Below, in pieces: positions 23,340 through 38,757 of a DNA stretch of 64,000 nucleotides (within the stretch, counting starts at the first letter, position 1; each line of letters starts with the position of its first letter). The position numbers were made by a program, and so were the translations under genes. The notes beneath the pieces are model-generated. The model searched no databases and was not told the DNA's origin. It saw only the letters and a program-made list of their open reading frames with translations. The stretch covers positions 1-64,000 of the forward strand of contig CAJQUW010005700.1 in assembly GCA_907163375.1 (NCBI GenBank), given 5' to 3'. The DNA is from Prostheceraeus crozeri (lineage: Eukaryota > Platyhelminthes > Polycladida > Euryleptidae).

Positions 23340-26300
23340 TTCATTTGATTCTATCATGTCAGGACTACACACATTTGATTTACAAAACATGCTTTGAATA
23401 CTTATACGATGAAGTTATTACTTTCATTTATTTCTAACGTACACACTGTTGAAACTTTATTTTTCAACTTGTAAAACTGTTGAAACTTTATTTTGTTTCT
23501 AACATATAAAAAGCTAAAACTTTATTTCTAACGTACACACTGTTCAAACTCTATTTTTAACTTGTAAACGGTTGAAACTTTATTTCTAACGTACACACTA
23601 TTGAAACTTTGTTTTTAATTTGTAAACTGTTGAAACTTCATTTTATTTCTAACATACAAGCTGATAAAACTTTATTCTTAACTTGTAAACTGGTGAAGCT
23701 TCATTCTATTTCTAACATACAAACAGATAAAACTTTATTCTTAACATACGCACTATTGAAATATTAGTTTTAACTTGCAAACTATTGAAACTTTATTTTT
23801 AACTTGTTAACGGTTGAAACTTTGTTTTATTTCTAACATACAAACAGATAAAACTTCATTTTTAACTTGTAAACTGATGAAACTTCATTTTATTTCTAAC
23901 ATACAAACAGATAGAACTTTATTCTTAACATACACACTACTGAAACTTTATTTTTAACTTGTAAACGGTTGAAACTTTGTTTTATTTCTAACATACAAAC
24001 AGATAAAACTTCATTTTTAACTTGTAAACTGATGAAACTTCATTTTATTTCTAACATACAAACAGATAGAACTTTATTCTTAACATACACACTACTGAAA
24101 CTTTATTTTTAACTTGTAAACGGTTGAAACTTTGTTTTATTTCTAACATACAAACAGATAAAACTTCATTTTTAACTTGTAAACTGATGAAACTTCATTT
24201 TATTTCTAACATACAAACAGATAGAACTTTATTCTTAACATACACACTACTGAAACTTTATTTTTAACTTGTAAACGGTTGAAACTTTGTTTTATTTCTA
24301 ACATACAAACAGATAAAACTTCATTTTTAACTTGTAAACTGATGAAACTTCATTTTATTTCTAACATACAAACAGATAGAACTTTATTCTTAACATACAC
24401 ACTACTGAAACTTTATTTTTAACTTGTAAACGGTTGAAACTTTGTTTTATTTCTAACATACAAACAGATAAAACTTTATTCTTAACATACACACTATTGA
24501 AACTTTATTTCTAACGTACACACTATTGAAACTTTATTTTTAACTTGTAAACTGGTGAAACTTTATTTCATTTCTAACATACAAGCAGATAAAATTTATT
24601 CTTAACTTGTAAACTGGTGAAACTTCATTTTATTTCTAACATATAAACAGATAGAACTTTATTTCTAACATACACACTATTGAAACTTTATTCTTAACTT
24701 GTAAACTGGTGAAGCTTCATTCTATTTCTAACATACAAACAGATAAAACTTTATTCTTAACATACGCACTATTGAAACATTAGTTTTAACTTGCAAACTA
24801 TTGAAACTTTATTTTTAACTTGTTAACGGTTGAAACTTTGTTTTATTTCTAACATACAAACAGATAAAACTTCATTTTTAACTTGTAAACTGATGAAACT
24901 TCATTTTATTTCTAACATACAAACAGATAGAACTTTATTCTTAACATACACACTACTGAAACTTTATTTTTAACTTGTAAACGGTTGAAACTTTGTTTTA
25001 TTTCTAACATACAAACAGATAAAACTTCATTTTTAACTTGTAAACTGATGAAACTTCATTTTATTTCTAACATACAAACAGATAGAACTTTATTCTTAAC
25101 ATACACACTACTGAAACTTTATTTTTAACTTGTAAACGGTTGAAACTTTGTTTTATTTCTAACATACAAACAGATAAAACTTCATTTTTAACTTGTAAAC
25201 TGATGAAACTTCATTTTATTTCTAACATACAAACAGATAGAACTTTATTCTTAACATACACACTTTTGAAACTTTATTTTTAACTTGTAAACGGTTGAAA
25301 CTTTGTTTTATTTCTAACATACAAACAGATAAAACTTCATTTTTAACTTGTAAACTGATGAAACTTCATTTTATTCCTAACATACAAACAGATAGAACTT
25401 TATTCTTAACATACACACTACTGAAACTTTATTTTTAACTTGTAAACGGTTGAAACTTTGTTTTATTTCTAACATACAAACAGATAAAACTTCATTTTTA
25501 ACTTGTTGTAAACTGATGAAACTTCATTTTATTTCTAACATACAAACAGATAGAACTTTATTCTTAACATACACACTACTGAAACTTTATTTTTAACTTG
25601 TAAACGGTTGAAACTTTGTTTTATTTCTAACATACAAACAGATAAAACTTCATTTTTAACTTGTTGTAAACTGATGAAACTTCATTTTATTTCTAACATA
25701 CAAACAGATAGAACTTTATTCTTAACATACACACTACTGAAACTTTATTTTTAACTTGTAAACGGTTGAAACTTTGTTTTATTTCTAACATACAAACAGA
25801 TAAAACTTCATTTTTAACTTGTAAACTGATGAAACTTCATTTTATTTCTAACATACAAACAGATAGAACTTTATTCTTAACATACACACTACTGAAACTT
25901 TATTTTTAACTTGTAAACGGTTGAAACTTTGTTTTATTTCTAACATACAAACAGATAAAACTTCATTTTTAACTTGTAAACTGATGAAACTTCATTTTAT
26001 TTCTAACATACAAACAGATAGAACTTTATTCTTAACATACACACTACTGAAACTTTATTTTTAACTTGTAAACGGTTGAAACTTTGTTTTATTTCTAACA
26101 TACAAACAGATAAAACTTCATTTTTAACTTGTAAACTGATGAAACTTCATTTTATTTCTAACATACAAACAGATAGAACTTTATTCTTAACATACACACT
26201 ACAGAAACTTTATTTTTAATTTGTAAACTGTTGAAACTTCATTTTATTTCTAACATACAAGCTGATAAAACTTTATTCTTAACTTGTAAACTGGTGAAGC

Positions 26301-29300
26301 TTCATTCTATTTCTAACATACAAACAGATAAAACTTTATTCTTAACATACGCACTATTGAAACATTAGTTTTAACTTGCAAACTATTGAAACTTTATTTT
26401 TAACTTGTTAACGGTTGAAACTTTGTTTTATTTCTAACATACAAACAGATAAAACTTCATTTTTAACTTGTAAACTGATGAAACTTCATTTTATTTCTAA
26501 CATACAAACAGATAGAACTTTATTCTTAACATACACACTACTGAAACTTTATTTTTAACTTGTAAACTGTTGAAACTTTGTTTTATTTCTAACATACAAA
26601 CAGATAAAACTTCATTTTTAACTTGTAAACTGATGAAACTTCATTTTATTTCTAACATACAAACAGATAGAACTTTATTCTTAACATACACACTACTGAA
26701 ACTTTATTTTTAACTTGTTAACGGTTGAAACTTTGTTTTATTTCTAACATACAAACAGATAAAACTTCATTTTTAACTTGTAAACTGATGAAACTTCATT
26801 TTATTTCTAACATACAAACAGATAGAACTTTATTCTTAACATACACACTACTGAAACTTTATTTTTAACTTGTAAACGGTTGAAACTTTGTTTTATTTCT
26901 AACATACAAACAGATAAAACTTCATTTTTAACTTGTAAACTGATGAAACTTCATTTTATTTCTAACATACAAACAGATAGAACTTTATTCTTAACATACA
27001 CACTACTGAAACTTTATTTTTAACTTGTAAACGGTTGAAACTTTGTTTTATTTCTAACATACAAACAGATAAAACTTCATTTTTAACTTGTAAACTGATG
27101 AAACTTCATTTTATTTCTAACATACAAACAGATAGAACTTTATTCTTAACATACACACTACTGAAACTTTATTTTTAACTTGTAAACGGTTGAAACTTTG
27201 TTTTATTTCTAACATACAAACAGATAAAACTTCATTTTTAACTTGTAAACTGATGAAACTTCATTTTATTTCTAACATACAAACAGATAGAACTTTATTC
27301 TTAACATACACACTACTGAAACTTTATTTTTAACTTGTAAACGGTTGAAACTTTGTTTTATTTCTAACATACAAACAGATAAAACTTTATTCTTAACATA
27401 CACACTATTGAAACTTTATTTCTAACGTACACACTATTGAAACTTTATTTTTAACTTGTAAACTGGTGAAACTTTATTTCATTTCTAACATACAAGCAGA
27501 TAAAATTTATTCTTAACTTGTAAACTGGTGAAACTTCATTTTATTTCTAACATATAAACAGATAGAACTTTATTTCTAACATACACACTATTAAAACTTT
27601 ATTCTTAACTTGTAAACTGATGAAGCTTCATTCTATTTCTAACATACAAACAGATAAAACTTTATTCTTAACATACGCACTATTGAAACATTAGTTTTAA
27701 CTTGCAAACTATTGAAACTTTATTTTTAACTTGTTAACGGTTGAAACTTTGTTTTATTTCTAACATACAAACAGATAAAACTTCATTTTTAACTTGTAAA
27801 CTGATGAAACTTCATTTTATTTCTAACATACAAACAGATAGAACTTTATTCTTAACATACACACTACTGAAACTTTATTTTTAACTTGTAAACGGTTGAA
27901 ACTTTGTTTTATTTCTAACATACAAACAGATAAAACTTCATTTTTAACTTGTAAACTGATGAAACTTCATTTTATTTCTAACATACAAACAGATAGAACT
28001 TTATTCTTAACATACACACTACTGAAACTTTATTTTTAACTTGTAAACGGTTGAAACTTTGTTTTATTTCTAACATACAAACAGATAAAACTTCATTTTT
28101 AACTTGTAAACTGATGAAACTTCATTTTATTTCTAACATACAAACAGATAGAACTTTATTCTTAACATACACACTACTGAAACTTTATTTTTAACTTGTA
28201 AACGGTTGAAACTTTGTTTTATTTCTAACATACAAACAGATAAAACTTCATTTTTAACTTGTAAACTGATGAAACTTCATTTTATTTCTAACATACAAAC
28301 AGATAGAACTTTATTCTTAACATACACACTACTGAAACTTTATTTTTAACTTGTAAACGGTTGAAACTTTGTTTTATTTCTAACATACAAACAGATAAAA
28401 CTTCATTTTTAACTTGTAAACTGATGAAACTTCATTTTATTTCTAACATACAAACAGATAGAACTTTATTCTTAACATACACACTACTGAAACTTTATTT
28501 TTAACTTGTAAACGGTTGAAACTTTGTTTTATTTCTAACATACAAACAGATAAAACTTCATTTTTAACTTGTAAACTGATGAAACTTCATTTTATTTCTA
28601 ACATACAAACAGATAGAACTTTATTCTTAACATACACACTACTGAAACTTTATTTTTAACTTGTAAACGGTTGAAACTTTGTTTTATTTCTAACATACAA
28701 ACAGATAAAACTTCATTTTTAACTTGTTGTAAACTGATGAAACTTCATTTTATTTCTAACATACAAACAGATAGAACTTTATTCTTAACATACACACTAC
28801 TGAAACTTTATTTTTAACTTGTAAACGGTTGAAACTTTGTTTTATTTCTAACATACAAACAGATAAAACTTCATTTTTAACTTGTAAACTGATGAAACTT
28901 CATTTTATTTCTAACATACAAACAGATAGAACTTTATTCTTAACATACACACTACTGAAACTTTATTTTTAACTTGTAAACGGTTGAAACTTTGTTTTAT
29001 TTCTAACATACAAACAGATAAAACTTCATTTTTAACTTGTAAACTGATGAAACTTCATTTTATTTCTAACATACAAACAGATAGAACTTTATTCTTAACA
29101 TACACACTACTGAAACTTTATTTTTAACTTGTAAACGGTTGAAACTTTGTTTTATTTCTAACATACAAACAGATAAAACTTCATTTTTAACTTGTAAACT
29201 GATGAAACTTCATTTTATTTCTAACATACAAACAGATAGAACTTTATTCTTAACATACACACTACTGAAACTTTATTTTTAATTTGTAAACTGTTGAAAC

Positions 29301-32300
29301 TTCATTTTATTTCTAACATACAAGCTGATAAAATTTTATTCTTAACTTGTAAACTGGTGAAGCTTCATTCTATTTCTAACATACAAACAGATAAAACTTT
29401 ATTCTTAACATACGCACTATTGAAACATTAGTTTTAACTTGCAAACTATTGAAACTTTATTTTTAACTTGTTAACGGTTGAAACTTTGTTTTATTTCTAA
29501 CATACAAACAGATAAAACTTCATTTTTAACTTGTAAACTGATGAAACTTCATTTTATTTCTAACATACAAACAGATAGAACTTTATTCTTAACATACACA
29601 CTACTGAAACTTTATTTTTAACTTGTAAACGGTTGAAACTTTGTTTTATTTCTAACATACAAACAGATAAAACTTCATTTTTAACTTGTAAACTGATGAA
29701 ACTTCATTTTATTTCTAACATACAAACAGATAGAACTTTATTCTTAACATACACACTACTGAAACTTTATTTTTAACTTGTAAACGGTTGAAACTTTGTT
29801 TTATTTCTAACATACAAACAGATAAAACTTCATTTTTAACTTGTAAACTGATGAAACTTCATTTTATTTCTAACATACAAACAGATAGAACTTTATTCTT
29901 AACATACACACTACTGAAACTTTATTTTTAACTTGTAAACGGTTGAAACTTTGTTTTATTTCTAACATACAAACAGATAAAGCTTCATTTTTAACTTGTA
30001 AACTGATGAAACTTCATTTTATTTCTAACATACAAACAGATAGAACTTTATTCTTAACATACACACTACTGAAACTTTATTTTTAACTTGTAAACGGTTG
30101 AAACTTTGTTTTATTTCTAACATACAAACAGATAAAACTTCATTTTTAACTTGTAAACTGATGAAACTTCATTTTATTTCTAACATACAAACAGATAGAA
30201 CTTTATTCTTAACATACACACTACTGAAACTTTATTTTTAACTTGTAAACGGTTGAAACTTTGTTTTATTTCTAACATACAAACAGATAAAACTTCATTT
30301 TTAACTTGTAAACTGATGAAACTTCATTTTATTTCTAACATACAAACAGATAGAACTTTATTCTTAACATACACACTACTGAAACTTCATTTTTAACTTG
30401 TAAACGGTTGAAACTTTGTTTTATTTCTAACATACAAACAGATAAAACTTCATTTTTAACTTGTAAACTGATGAAACTTCATTTTATTTCTAACATACAA
30501 ACAGATAGAACTTTATTCTTAACATACACACTACTGAAACTTTATTTTTAACTTGTTAACGGTTGAAACTTTGTTTTATTTCTAACATACAAACAGATAA
30601 AACTTCATTTTTAACTTGTAAACTGATGAAACTTCATTTTATTTCTAACATACAAACAGATAGAACTTTATTCTTAACATACACACTACTGAAACTTTAT
30701 TTTTAACTTGTAAACGGTTGAAACTTTGTTTTATTTCTAACATACAAACAGATAAAACTTCATTTTTAACTTGTAAACTGATGAAACTTCATTTTATTTC
30801 TAACATACAAACAGATAGAACTTTATTCTTAACATACACACTACTGAAACTTTATTTTTAACTTGTAAACGGTTGAAACTTTGTTTTATTTCTAACATAC
30901 AAACAGATAAAACTTCATTTTTAACTTGTAAACTGATGAAACTTCATTTTATTTCTAACATACAAACAGATAGAACTTTATTCTTAACATACACACTACT
31001 GAAACTTTATTTTTAACTTGTAAACGGTTGAAACTTTGTTTTATTTCTAACATACAAACAGATAAAACTTCATTTTTAACTTGTAAACTGATGAAACTTC
31101 ATTTTATTTCTAACATACAAACAGATAGAACTTTATTCTTAACATACACACTACTGAAACTTTATTTTTAACTTGTAAACGGTTGAAACTTTGTTTTATT
31201 TCTAACATACAAACAGATAAAACTTCATTTTTAACTTGTAAACTGATGAAACTTCATTTTATTTCTAACATACAAACAGATAGAACTTTATTCTTAACAT
31301 ACACACTACTGAAACTTTATTTTTAACTTGTAAACGGTTGAAACTTTGTTTTATTTCTAACATACAAACAGATAAAACTTCATTTTTAACTTGTAAACTG
31401 ATGAAACTTCATTTTATTTCTAACATACAAACAGATAGAACTTTATTCTTAACATACACACTACTGAAACTTTATTTTTAATTTGTAAACTGTTGAAACT
31501 TCATTTTATTTCTAACATACAAGCTGATAAAACTTTATTCTTAACTTGTAAACTGGTGAAGCTTCATTCTATTTCTAACATACAAACAGATAAAACTTTA
31601 TTCTTAACATACGCACTATTGAAACATTAGTTTTAACTTGCAAACTATTGAAACTTCATTTTTAACTTGTTAACGGTTGAAACTTTTTTTTATTTCTAAC
31701 ATACAAACAGATAAAACTTCATTTTTAACTTGTAAACTGATGAAACTTCATTTTATTTCTAACATACAAACAGATAGAACTTTATTCTTAACATACACAC
31801 TACTGAAACTTTATTTTTAACTTGTAAACGGTTGAAACTTTGTTTTATTTCTAACATACAAACAGATAAAACTTCATTTTTAACTTGTAAACTGATGAAA
31901 CTTCATTTTATTTCTAACATACAAACAGATAGAACTTTATTCTTAACATACACACTACTGAAACTTTATTTTTAACTTGTAAACGGTTGAAACTTTGTTT
32001 TATTTCTAACATACAAACAGATAAAACTTCATTTTTAACTTGTAAACTGATGAAACTTCATTTTATTTCTAACATACAAACAGATAGAACTTTATTCTTA
32101 ACATACACACTACTGAAACTTTATTTTTAACTTGTAAACGGTTGAAACTTTGTTTTATTTCTAACATACAAACAGATAAAACTTCATTTTTAACTTGTAA
32201 ACTGATGAAACTTCATTTTATTTCTAACATACAAACAGATAGAACTTTATTCTTAACATACACACTACTGAAACTTTATTTTTAACTTGTAAACGGTTGA

Positions 32301-35300
32301 AACTTTGTTTTATTTCTAACATACAAACAGATAAAACTTCATTTTTAACTTGTAAACTGATGAAACTTCATTTTATTTCTAACATACAAACAGATAGAAC
32401 TTTATTCTTAACATACACACTACTGAAACTTTATTTTTAACTTGTAAACGGTTGAAACTTTGTTTTATTTCTAACATACAAACAGATAAAGCTTCATTTT
32501 TAACTTGTAAACTGATGAAACTTCATTTTATTTCTAACATACAAACAGATAGAACTTTATTCTTAACATACACACTACTGAAACTTTATTTTTAACTTGT
32601 AAACGGTTGAAACTTTGTTTTATTTCTAACATACAAACAGATAAAACTTCATTTTTAACTTGTAAACTGATGAAACTTCATTTTATTTCTAACATACAAA
32701 CAGATAGAACTTTATTCTTAACATACGCACTACTGAAACTTTATTTTTAACTTGTAAACGGTTGAAACTTTGTTTTATTTCTAACATACAAACAGATAAA
32801 ACTTCATTTTTAACTTGTAAACTGATGAAACTTCATTTTATTTCTAACATACAAACAGATAGAACTTTATTCTTAACATACACACTACTGAAACTTTATT
32901 TTTAACTTGTAAACGGTTGAAACTTTGTTTTATTTCTAACATACAAACAGATAAAACTTCATTTTTAACTTGTAAACTGATGAAACTTCATTTTATTTCT
33001 AACATACAAACAGATAGAACTTTATTCTTAACATACACACTACTGAAACTTTATTTTTAACTTGTTAACGGTTGAAACTTTGTTTTATTTCTAACATACA
33101 AACAGATAAAACTTCATTTTTAACTTGTAAACTGATGAAACTTCATTTTATTTCTAACATACAAACAGATAGAACTTTATTCTTAACATACACACTACTG
33201 AAACTTTATTTTTAACTTGTAAACGGTTGAAACTTTGTTTTATTTCTAACATACAAACAGATAAAACTTCATTTTTAACTTGTAAACTGATGAAACTTCA
33301 TTTTATTTCTAACATACAAACAGATAGAACTTTATTCTTAACATACACACTACTGAAACTTTATTTTTAACTTGTAAACGGTTGAAACTTTGTTTTATTT
33401 CTAACATACAAACAGATAAAACTTCATTTTTAACTTGTAAACTGATGAAACTTCATTTTATTTCTAACATACAAACAGATAGAACTTTATTCTTAACATA
33501 CACACTACTGAAACTTTATTTTTAACTTGTAAACGGTTGAAACTTTGTTTTATTTCTAACATACAAACAGATAAAACTTCATTTTTAACTTGTAAACTGA
33601 TGAAACTTCATTTTATTTCTAACATACAAACAGATAGAACTTTATTCTTAACATACACACTACTGAAACTTTATTTTTAATTTGTAAACTGTTGAAACTT
33701 CATTTTATTTCTAACATACAAGCTGATAAAACTTTATTCTTAACTTGTAAACTGGTGAAGCTTCATTCTATTTCTAACATACAAACAGATAAAACTTTAT
33801 TCTTAACATACGCACTATTGAATCATTAGTTTTAACTTGCAAACTATTGAAACTTAATTTTTAACTTGTTAACGGTTGAAACTTTGTTTTATTTCTAACA
33901 TACAAACAGATAAAACTTCATTTTTAACTTGTAAACTGATGAAACTTCATTTTATTTCTAACATACAAACAGATAGAACTTTATTCTTAACATACACACT
34001 ACTGAAACTTTATTTTTAACTTGTAAACGGTTGAAACTTTGTTTTATTTCTAACATACAAACAGATAAAACTTCATTTTTAACTTGTAAACTGATGAAAC
34101 TTCATTTTATTTCTAACATACAAACAGATAGAACTTTATTCTTAACATACACACTACTGAAACTTTATTTTTAACTTGTAAACGGTTGAAACTTTGTTTT
34201 ATTTCTAACATACAAACAGATAAAACTTCATTTTTAACTTGTAAACTGATGAAACTTCATTTTATTTCTAACATACAAACAGATAGAACTTTATTCTTAA
34301 CATACACACTACTGAAACTTTATTTTTAACTTGTAAACGGTTGAAACTTTGTTTTATTTCTAACATACAAACAGATAAAACTTCATTTTTAACTTGTAAA
34401 CTCATGAAACTTCATTTTATTTCTAACATACAAACAGATAGAACTTTATTCTTAACATACACACTACTGAAACTTTATTTTTAACTTGTAAACGGTTGAA
34501 ACTTTGTTTTATTTCTAACATACAAACAGATAAAACTTCATTTTTAACTTGTAAACTGATGAAACTTCATTTTATTTCTAACATACAAACAGATAGAACT
34601 TTATTCTTAACATACACACTACTGAAACTTTATTTTTAATTTGTAAACTGTTGAAACTTTGTTTTATTTCTAACATACAAGCTGATAAAACTTTATTCTT
34701 AACTTGTAAACTGGTGAAGCTTCATTCTATTTCTAACATACAAACAGATAAAACTTTATTCTTAACATACGCACTATTGAAACATTAGTTTTAACTTGCA
34801 AACTATTGAAACTTCATTTTTAACTTGTTAACGGTTGAAACTTTGTTTTATTTCTAACATACAAACAGATAAAACTTCATTTTTAACTTGTAAACTGATG
34901 AAACTTTGTTTTATTTCTAACATACAAACAGATAGAACTTTATTCTTAACATACACACTATTGAAACTTTATTTCTAACGTACACACTATTGAAACTTTA
35001 TTTTTAACTTGTAAACTGGTGAAACTTTATTTCATTTCTAACATACAAGCAGATAAAATTTATTCTTAACTTGTAAACTGGTGAAACTTCATTTTATTTC
35101 TAACATATAAACAGATAGAACGTTATTTCTAACATACACACTATTGAAACTTTATTCTTAACTTGTAAACTATTGAAACTTTGTTTCTAACGTACAAATT
35201 ATTGAAACTTTATTTTTAAGGTGGTGAAACTTTATTTCATTCTGACATACAAGCAGATAAAACTTTATTCTTAACTTGTAAACTGGTGAAGCTTCAGTTT

Positions 35301-35775
35301 TATTTCTAACATATAAACAGATAGAACTTTATTCTTAACATACACACTATTGAAACTTCATTTTTAACTTGTAAACGGTTTGAAACTTTATTTTATTTCT
35401 AACGCACAAACGCCTAAAACTTTATTTCTAACGTACACACTGTTGAAACTTTATTTTTAATCTGTAAACTGTTGAAACTATATCTTTCGTTTACAAATAG
35501 TAGAACGCTTAGTCTAACTTGCAAACTAGTAAATCCTACAATCTCATTTTACAAACAGATGAAACTTTATTTCTAACGTACACACTGTTGAAACTTTATT
35601 TTTAATCGACAAACTGTTGAAACTATTCTATTTCTAACACACAAACAGCTTAAACTTTATTTTTAACATAAACACTATTGAAACTTTATTTTGTAATCTG
35701 TAAACTGTTGAAACTATATCTTTCATTTACAAATAATAGAACGCTTAGTTTAACTTGCAAACTAGTAAATCTTGT
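23340..35775 (-). repeat. Main tandem array, 155-bp higher-order unit
   Basis: About 12.4 kb of head-to-tail repeats. The dominant period is 155 bp (for example the same landmark at 24001, 24156 and 24311), made of five related monomers of 29, 35, 28, 35 and 28 bp. A variant block, marked by ACATACGCACTATTGAAACA, interrupts it near 23748, 24762, 26347, 27672, 29410, 31609, 33806 and 34767, giving a second level of order. Two of those intervals are almost the same (2199 and 2197 bp), pointing to recent block duplication. Four of five monomers carry AATAAA on the minus strand. No genes. Confidence 0.92.
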
Positions 35776-35863
35776 TCGTCATCGAATCTAACTGTTTAAA
35801 TCTTCATCATGGAAATCAATGTTCCACAGTCATTTGAAAAAGATATGATCGCCCCAAAGTGAT

Positions 35864-36097
35864 TTGATTCTACCTATTTCTGTTGGTGAGAAAAAAGAAT
35901 ACATTTTACGTGATTTCATTCATGATAAAGACGCTTCATATGGAATAGTCGAGATGTTTGAATCTATTTTCTATCACCCCGTCGTCAAACAAACTATACC
36001 CTCTATTTCTATCAAAATTACCAATGGTTTACAAGAGTGCATCCATGTGAAAGATACTAAATCCCTCGTAACTTTAGTGTTTCGGAAAACAAAGTGA
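35864..36097 (+). pseudogene. Small conserved frame, right arm inner copy
   Basis: The same ~77-codon frame as at 21019-21252, here between the main array and the partial polymerase copy and convergent with it. Its offset from the outer copy is exactly 4,323 bp, as for the polymerase. The call as coding is tentative; it is treated as part of the fossil. Confidence 0.33.
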
Positions 36098-36276
36098 TGT
36101 CATTGTGATATGTTTATTGAAATAAAAATATGCGAATGAAAAAGTCTTTTCACAGATATAGGGGGAATTGGCTAACTGTAGGCATATATTCACAAGGAAG
36201 AAACGATCTCATGCGATACATAAAACAACCATGTATATCTACAAAAAGCAACATCAAAATACTGAGTTAAAGTTGA

Positions 36277-38757
36277 TTATGTCAATACATCTCCTGAATG
36301 TGGTAGCGTGAGTTTTATTCTTTTGGGTGGAGGTATGTTTGTATCAGGATGTCCATGTGGAAGAGATGTGTTATGTCCTATCCAACACCTCTTATCCTCC
36401 CATGCAGAAAGCGCTCGTTTCTTAAATGTGTACGTTTTCACAGTATGAACTTGTGATTTTAAGATTGTCATATTGACAAACGTTATATTTTTATTTTTAT
36501 AGGCCTTCTTATAGGACCGATGTTTCATGTTTTGGACAATTGATTTTGATATTCCTTTAGCACGCTTAATACTATCTGCACATTCTTTTAATTTCATGGA
36601 ATACATTTTAGGGCGGAGGAGAATCATTTCATCTATTTCCTTTCCTGCTGTTTCATCCTTAAAACAACCAAGTTTGGCTTTATTCTGTATGGAAAAGAGT
36701 GGATGAGCGGGATTGTAGTTAGATGTGTTGAAATATTTTTCTAATGACTTAGCTACTTCATTAAAATTTAAATCTTTTTGAGTGGTAATACCTAAGAAGA
36801 AACTATCTGTATCACCACCCAACAAACGAACCTCTTTTACGAGAGGACATGGTTTTAGCATTTTATAAAAGAGTTGGTACATTTCAAGCTTAGAGTAATC
36901 TAGTACAGCTTGGCCAAAATAGATGGGCTTGCACAACTCAACTTCAGATTTTATCATTTTAACACCTACAAGATCCTCATCGATAATGTCTCTATCAATG
37001 AAAAGAGGTGATGAGGTCAATTTGTGATATTTTTGATCATCAGTGACTAGTTTGTAGTTTATGCGTTTTCTAACATCCTCCATGGTCTTTCCGAAAAGAC
37101 TATTATTCTTATATTTATAAAAATCTGTTTCAAAATTATTTTGGGCTAGTGCACGTTTTTGACTGTTACTATCTATGTAGGGTTTGAGGAAGGCTTTCTG
37201 TCTAAATTTGATAATGCGGTGAACTGACTTTAGAAGCATGCCCATTTCTAAATAGAATTTTAGTATGCAGAAGTGTACGAGATAATTTTTCTTATCATAT
37301 TGGGTGAGTAAAAGTTTGCGGCATGGTTTGTACCTTGGCTGTCCACACTCTGTTAAGTTATTATGAAATTGTGACATGAATGGTGAAAACATATCTTCAG
37401 TCACTTCACCAGATTCAGGTGCGAGTGGGAAATCAGCAGTTTTATTTTTAATACTATTTGGATAAATCAAATCCACTTCAAAATAATATCCCCAATCACC
37501 TTCATCTGGAATCTTCAGTATGCTTGAAGGGTTGGAGTAATACTCAAGCTCATCTTGTTTTAACCAACTAAACTCGGAATGAGGTAGTGGTTTAGACAGT
37601 GAACTGCCATATAAATTATTTTGGTCATAGTACTTTAGGTCGATATGATCATCACCTACTGTTTTAGATTTTAACCTATGTTTATTTACAAATGTGAGAC
37701 CACCGCGAATTCCTCGCTCAAATAAATTATACATCTCTGGATCTTGTAAGAGATGAATGGTCTCACCAGTCATTTTAAAAGCAGACTTAAATGACATGGC
37801 TGGCAGACTGACAAAGTGGACGGGATCTAACTTATCTTCTTCTAATGCCACTCGTCGAAATTCCTGAAAGACATCAGCCAGCAAAATGACATCTAATTCC
37901 AAGTAAGTGATCATATAATCGCCAAAAGTTTTACAATTAAATTTTAACCATGCCTCTTGAGCATGTTCATAGTCCTCTACTGGACAATCTTCACCCGTCA
38001 AATCGTTTTTGAATTTGTCAATGGAAGGAAGGGTTGTTTCATTTAGTTTAGACATTGAGCTAAAATACACATAGGGAAAGACTCCTTTGCGAGTGATCAT
38101 GTCATCCGTTAAGTTTGGATAGTGTTTCTTCAAAGTTTGACTATGGGGAAGAAACTTGAGATTTCGAACGAGAGAAGCTAGTGACGCTGACATGAATTGA
38201 AATGAATCTAAAAATTTTATTTCGAAGAAGACTGTCTTATTTTCTTTAGTTTTATCTACTGGTACTTTTGCTGTCATTGCCATGAATTTTTCTCTCGTTT
38301 GTGCTATAACATTGAGCTGCCACGATTTCATCTGGCTCAACCCTCCTTTTATGAGCATATGACTGTCATAGCCCTTAAAGTTATGAAAAATGACGGGTAG
38401 TACACGACGTCTCAACCTAAGTGAAAAGTTACATTTGGAGCAGAGTGCGTTTCTAAATTTACCAGTGATGTGATCATGATCACGCACTTTCTTAATTTTA
38501 TCGTCATCAAACGTTTTATGACATTTAGGGCACGATGTGCAACTTTCAAATTTCTGTTTGTCTTCATCTGACATATGTAGTGACTTACGCTGCAATTGTG
38601 AATCATATGATCGTTGAAATTTAGCAGCTTTATCGAGAAATTCTAGAAATTTTGAAATACAATCTTCACCTTGCCAAGTATGCATTTTGTTTTGTCTATT
38701 CCTAAAGTGGTCATGCCATACTTCATGATGAAACTTCATTTTATTTCTAACATACAA
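36277..38757 (-). pseudogene. DNA polymerase B, partial inner copy in the right arm
   Basis: A partial copy with the endonuclease VII-like segment, Exo II, Exo III and all three polymerase motifs, open across that span but without the N-terminal fingers and Exo I. Its outer end meets array sequence. It lies 4,323 bp from the outer right copy and shares residues with it that differ from the left copy (for example YVYFSS against YAYFSS, PIYFGQ against PIYIGQ), so it arose by tandem duplication within the right arm after the arms separated. Non-functional as a whole. Confidence 0.82.

Noticed and set aside
21336-35775. Possible CRISPR array because of short repeats of ~28-35 bp
   Set aside because: There are no unique spacers; every position belongs to a repeating monomer, the period is 155 bp of five related monomers, and the genome is eukaryotic.
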